42,741 nucleotides of DNA from Sphaerochaeta sp. (GTDB lineage Bacteria; Spirochaetota; Spirochaetia; Sphaerochaetales; Sphaerochaetaceae). Positions 39,544 through 42,741 of this stretch are shown here, piece after piece. Below the pieces are notes generated by a model, which saw only the letters and a program-made list of their open reading frames with translations, was not told the DNA's origin and did not search any database. Both the position numbers and the translations under genes were made by a program. Position 1 is the stretch's first letter; each line of letters begins with the position of its first letter. The DNA is taken from assembly GCA_016342655.1 (NCBI GenBank), contig JAEINL010000030.1, forward strand, positions 1 to 42,741, read 5' to 3'.

Positions 39544-41061
39544 ATGACACGAGAAAAAGCATTTCAGAGGTTGGAAGCGATCGACCGTGAAGTGGTGATG
39601 CTTGAACATATGCACTCTGTCCTCTCCTGGGATCAGGAGATGGGAATTTCTGAAAAGGGGCTTGAGGAGCGTTCGGTACAAATGGGATGGCTTTCCACGC
39701 AAGCGCATGAAATCACCTGTAGCAACGAAATGGGAGACCTGCTGTCCGCCCTTGATGCCAATAGGAATAATCCGGAGGGTTCGGGAGAGGATGCCTTTGA
39801 AAGGGCTCTTGTCCGTCTTCGGTTCCGTCATTGGGACAAGCATAGGAGCATGCCCTCTTCTTTGGTGAAGGCAATCAGTGAGAAGGCCTGCACGTCGCAT
39901 GAAAGCTGGGTTGAGGCAAGAAAGCAGAACGATTGGAACATGTTCAAGGGTGATCTCCAGGAGATCATCGCTCTGACAAGGGAAAAGGAATCGTGCTATA
40001 GGCGTGAAGGATTCAGTGGCTATGATGTCCTACTTGATGATTTTGAGGTTGGAATGAAGGGCTCTGAGGTAGAGGCCTTGTTCTCTTCCATCAAGCCCAA
40101 GCTGGTATCGTTAGTGAATACTCTGGCAGACAAGAATGTTGACGATGATTTCCTCAAGGTGGACTATCCTATTGCTCAACAGCAGGAGTTTTCTAAAATT
40201 GTCCTACAGGATATGGGCTTTGACTTCAGTCGCGGAAGCAGCTCTGTTTCGGTCCATCCCTTTACCTCGACGTTGGGCAGCGATGATATTCGCATAACCA
40301 CACGCTATACCGATCCCAGTGTGCTGGATTCGTTTAGCTCGACTGTCCATGAAGGGGGCCATGCCCTCTATGAAATGGGGATGAACAGTGGCAGGAAAAA
40401 AGGCACTAGCGTAGCAAATGCTGCCTCGCATGGTATGCATGAGTCCCAGAGCAGGCTTTGGGAGAACATGGTGGCTAAAAGTGAGGGTTTCTGGACTCAT
40501 TACTATCCTCTCTTTTGTACGTTCTTCCCTTCTCAGACAGAAGGGGTGAGTCTTGCACAGTTCTTGCAGGCGGCAAACAAGGTCCAGAGATCGCTTATCA
40601 GAGTCAATGCTGACGAGGTGAGCTACTCGCTGCATGTCATGCTTCGTTTCGAACTTGAACAACAGTTGTTGTTTGGCAACCTTTCAGTGGACGACCTTCC
40701 TGAAGCCTGGAATAAAAAGTCAGAAGAGATGTTGGGCGTAGTGCCTGAGACCTATGCTCAAGGGGTGTTGCAGGATGTCCACTGGAGCAGTGGAGACTTT
40801 GGATACTTTGCAACCTATGCTCTGGGAAATCTCTATGGTGCTCAAATCTGGCAGAGGATGCAGGCGGATCTTGATGTAGATTCCCTGATGCGGGGTGGCA
40901 GACTCTCTGAGCTTCATTCCTATCTGGATGAGCGCATCTATATGAAGGGGAGTCTCCTTTTGCCTGGGGATCTGCTCGTGGAGGCAACCGGAAAACCTCT
41001 TGACGCGAATCTATTCACAAGCTACCTTGATGACAAGTTCAGCCGCTTGTTCGGCTACTAG
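39544..41061 (+). CDS. M32 family carboxypeptidase (Taq type)
   Basis: A 505-aa zinc metallocarboxypeptidase. The zinc-binding HEGGH motif lies in STVHEGGHALYEMG, the third ligand in HESQSRLWENMVAKS, and the family's DEVSYSLHVMLRFELE follows. There is no signal peptide, so it is cytoplasmic and probably trims peptides. The ATG at 39544 has GGAGG seven bases upstream; an upstream extension to 39499 would run through a hairpin. It is nine bases before the pgsA-like gene, so the two are co-transcribed. Confidence 0.92.
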   Translation: MTREKAFQRLEAIDREVVMLEHMHSVLSWDQEMGISEKGLEERSVQMGWLSTQAHEITCSNEMGDLLSALDANRNNPEGSGEDAFERALVRLRFRHWDKHRSMPSSLVKAISEKACTSHESWVEARKQNDWNMFKGDLQEIIALTREKESCYRREGFSGYDVLLDDFEVGMKGSEVEALFSSIKPKLVSLVNTLADKNVDDDFLKVDYPIAQQQEFSKIVLQDMGFDFSRGSSSVSVHPFTSTLGSDDIRITTRYTDPSVLDSFSSTVHEGGHALYEMGMNSGRKKGTSVANAASHGMHESQSRLWENMVAKSEGFWTHYYPLFCTFFPSQTEGVSLAQFLQAANKVQRSLIRVNADEVSYSLHVMLRFELEQQLLFGNLSVDDLPEAWNKKSEEMLGVVPETYAQGVLQDVHWSSGDFGYFATYALGNLYGAQIWQRMQADLDVDSLMRGGRLSELHSYLDERIYMKGSLLLPGDLLVEATGKPLDANLFTSYLDDKFSRLFGY

Positions 41062-41070
41062 AGGATGTCT

Positions 41071-41667
41071 ATGAATATTCCGAATAAGCTTACTGTTTCT
41101 CGCCTGATCATGGCCCCGATGTTTTTTATTGCTTTTTACCTTCCTTTTTGGGTGAGCCCTGAGCTGGGTAAGCTCTCTTCCATACTTACCATCATATTGT
41201 TGGCCTGTACAGAGATGAGTGACCTGCTTGATGGCATAATTGCAAGGAAGTATGGAATGGTCACCGATTTGGGTAAGGTAATGGATCCCTTTGCGGATAC
41301 CTTCTCCCGTCTGACCTATTTTGTATGCCTTTCGAGCTATGGGATTATGCCCTCATGGGCGTTTATCATTATTATTTGGCGTGAATTCTTCATCCTGTTC
41401 CTCAGGATGCTGATGATGGGCAAAGGTAAGCCTGTGGCTGCAAATATATGGGGCAAGACGAAGGCCGTGCTCTATGCAATCAGCGGAGCCGCTGGTGTAC
41501 TGTACATCGCTCTGACGCGTTGGTTTGTAGGTGCCTCCTGGCTTTCCCCTATAGCTTCAACGCTGACTGTCGTGTTTGCATTGGCCGCATTTGCCTCTGC
41601 TGCTTCCTTGCTTACGTATGTGAAGGCCATCATTCGTGATGGAAGCCTTTCAACGTTGTCCCGGTAG
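41071..41667 (+). CDS. pgsA: CDP-alcohol phosphatidyltransferase, PgsA-like
   Basis: A 198-aa membrane enzyme of the CDP-alcohol phosphatidyltransferase family, likely phosphatidylglycerophosphate synthase. The catalytic motif is visible as SDLLDGIIARKYGMVTDLGK plus the following VMDPFAD, covering the DxxDGxxARxxxxxxxxGxxxDxxxD pattern. About five hydrophobic segments are seen. The ATG at 41071 gives the typical MNIPNKLTVSRL start with GAGG six bases upstream; the ATG at 41065 is too close. Other substrates within the family, such as inositol or choline, cannot be excluded. Confidence 0.85.
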   Translation: MNIPNKLTVSRLIMAPMFFIAFYLPFWVSPELGKLSSILTIILLACTEMSDLLDGIIARKYGMVTDLGKVMDPFADTFSRLTYFVCLSSYGIMPSWAFIIIIWREFFILFLRMLMMGKGKPVAANIWGKTKAVLYAISGAAGVLYIALTRWFVGASWLSPIASTLTVVFALAAFASAASLLTYVKAIIRDGSLSTLSR

Positions 41668-41675
41668 GTAGCATT

Positions 41676-42482
41676 TTGAGAGAACTTGATACCCTCACCG
41701 AGGGTGAGGTTGCTTCCATTGCTTATGTGCTCACCGATGTGGATGATACGATTACCACGAATGGGAAGTTGCATCCAGAAGGCCTTGAGGCCCTCTGGAA
41801 GTTACATGATTCGGGTCTGAAGGTCATTTGTGTCACCGGTGGGTCTGCAGGTTGGGGTGATACCTATCTGAGGCAGTGGCCGGTTGAGGCTGTCCTCAGT
41901 GAAAGTGGGGCACTCTGTCTCTATCGGAAAGATGGAGTAATCAGGCACTATGTACATCCTTCCATCAAGAAAGAGGGGTATGGGCAAAGGGTAAAAGAGC
42001 TCATTGAACGGGTTCTTTCCCTTGTTCCTGAGGCCAAGCTTTCCAGTGACCAGTTTGCCCGTATCTATGATATTGCCTTTGATCACGGTAGTGAGCCTCC
42101 GTATTTGAGCAAGGATCAGATTGCTAGGGTCGTTGCCATTTGCCAAGATTTTGGTGCAGGTACTGCAGTCAGCTCAATTCATATAAATGCCTGGTTTGGT
42201 GAGTTTGACAAGAGACGAGGTACTGAAGCTTTCTTCAGGGATGTGCTCGGCCTTGAAGGTACTATCCTGCAGAAGGTCTGTTGCTATTGTGGGGATGCTC
42301 CCAATGACCAGGTGATGTTCTCCCATTTCCCTTTGAGCTTTGGTGTGGGAAACATCAGAAAGCACAGCAAGAATATGCAGGATTTACCTACGTTTGTTGC
42401 CCGACAAGAGGGAGGGGCAGGATTTTGTGAGATTGCAGAGGCACTGTTACGCTGCAAGAGAAATAATTCTACAATACTTTGA
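41676..42482 (+). CDS. HAD superfamily hydrolase (HAD-IIB-like phosphatase)
   Basis: A 268-aa haloacid-dehalogenase-fold phosphatase. Motif I is DVDDTIT (D21 nucleophile, D23), motif II VTGGSAG, and motif IV YCGDAPNDQVMF, with a cap domain between. The overall layout resembles the sugar-phosphatase/mannosyl-phosphoglycerate phosphatase (HAD-IIB) group, but the substrate is not predictable. The start is a TTG at 41676 with AGGTAG upstream; no ATG is available nearby before motif I. It follows pgsA by eight bases, which might hint at phosphatidylglycerophosphate dephosphorylation, but the family usually acts on sugar phosphates. Confidence 0.78.
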   Translation: MRELDTLTEGEVASIAYVLTDVDDTITTNGKLHPEGLEALWKLHDSGLKVICVTGGSAGWGDTYLRQWPVEAVLSESGALCLYRKDGVIRHYVHPSIKKEGYGQRVKELIERVLSLVPEAKLSSDQFARIYDIAFDHGSEPPYLSKDQIARVVAICQDFGAGTAVSSIHINAWFGEFDKRRGTEAFFRDVLGLEGTILQKVCCYCGDAPNDQVMFSHFPLSFGVGNIRKHSKNMQDLPTFVARQEGGAGFCEIAEALLRCKRNNSTIL

Positions 42483-42700
42483 AAAGAACGCTTGACACTA
42501 AAGAGCCTATTTTGTTATGTTGTCTGAGCACGCTGAGTCACAGAAAAGCTCAGCAGAAGATTTTTGACAGATATATGAGGGAAGAGAAGAGAAGATATAC
42601 GCAAGACGATTACTGGAAACGGTCGTTGGTCGAGCGTGGAAGCGAAAGCTTTCGGGAAGCAATAGGGCTTCCCAGTCAATTACCGAGTGATGAACAGTAG
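42479..42700 (+). CDS. small hypothetical protein, doubtful
   Basis: A 73-aa open frame beginning with TTG that overlaps the HAD stop by four bases. It is very basic and acidic in turn (REEKRRYTQDDYWKRS), with no motif I recognise and no clear ribosome-binding site. Translational coupling to the HAD gene is possible. It could equally be a chance frame. After its stop, 42701-42741 shows nothing recognisable before the window ends. Confidence 0.35.
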   Translation: MKRTLDTKEPILLCCLSTLSHRKAQQKIFDRYMREEKRRYTQDDYWKRSLVERGSESFREAIGLPSQLPSDEQ

Positions 42701-42741
42701 ATGAGATAAGCTACGTTCGTTTGCGAGAGATGACAGGGTGG

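Noticed and set aside
42701-42741. Partial gene at the right edge
   Set aside because: Only about 40 bases remain after the last stop; no ribosome site or coding signal can be judged.

Overview
The window looks like chromosomal DNA of a fermentative, free-living spirochaete, most like Sphaerochaeta. This rests on four things: a substrate-binding protein with the FAAGQKE-type signal-peptide end common in that group, a LytB/Rex/[FeFe]-hydrogenase cluster, a threonyl-tRNA synthetase without a TGS domain, and clostridia-like content (T-box leader, sensory hydrogenase cluster). The genus call is inference. No rRNA, tRNA, CRISPR array, transposase or phage gene was seen.

Layout. 1-3345 (+): a tightly coupled carbohydrate operon with a 5'-truncated class II aldolase, a triose-phosphate-isomerase-like enzyme and a LarA-like (nickel-pincer family) protein. 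3744-4436 (+): a GDSL hydrolase. 4555-5607 (-): a Gfo/Idh/MocA oxidoreductase. 5880-12582 (+): a visibly AT-richer module with a LacI-type regulator, a NitT/TauT-type ABC importer (binding protein, two permeases, two different ATPases) and a cytoplasmic sulfatase. The module is bracketed by two related 44-bp direct repeats. 12583-13266: a long non-coding stretch holding a candidate small RNA with two perfect anti-Shine-Dalgarno repeats. 13267-17332 (-): a MarR regulator and a heterodimeric ABC exporter. 17537-19646 (-): argR and pgi. 19819-22462 (+): LemA, DUF2207 and DUF1653 genes. 22574-22852 (-): an RRM RNA-binding protein. 23117-24645 (+): a pair related to phytol kinase and phytyl-phosphate kinase. 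24763-26394 (+): groEL. 26597-30075 (+): yajC-secD-secF. 30147-31678 (+): ispH-rex. 31879-37384 (+): an [FeFe]-hydrogenase-like sensory/catalytic cluster ending in a free-methionine-sulfoxide reductase gene. 37381-39484 (+): a T-box leader and thrS. 39544-42700 (+): an M32 carboxypeptidase, a CDP-alcohol phosphatidyltransferase, a HAD phosphatase and a doubtful small ORF.

How the parts fit. The import module probably brings in a small organosulfate and removes the sulfate inside the cell, under control of its own LacI regulator, whose candidate operators repeat upstream of both the regulator and the binding-protein gene. Its two ATPases are complementary in their defects: one has lost the H-loop histidine, the other has a degenerate signature. 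This predicts one canonical and one degenerate ATP site. The hydrogenase cluster lies just downstream of the NADH sensor Rex and pairs a PAS-bearing putative sensor hydrogenase with a PP2C phosphatase and a ferredoxin-rich hydrogenase, which suggests redox or H2 sensing coupled to H2 metabolism.

The most novel items are the candidate anti-SD small RNA at about 12924-13042, the complementary-defect importer ATPases with their island, and the T-box leader in a spirochaete-like genome.
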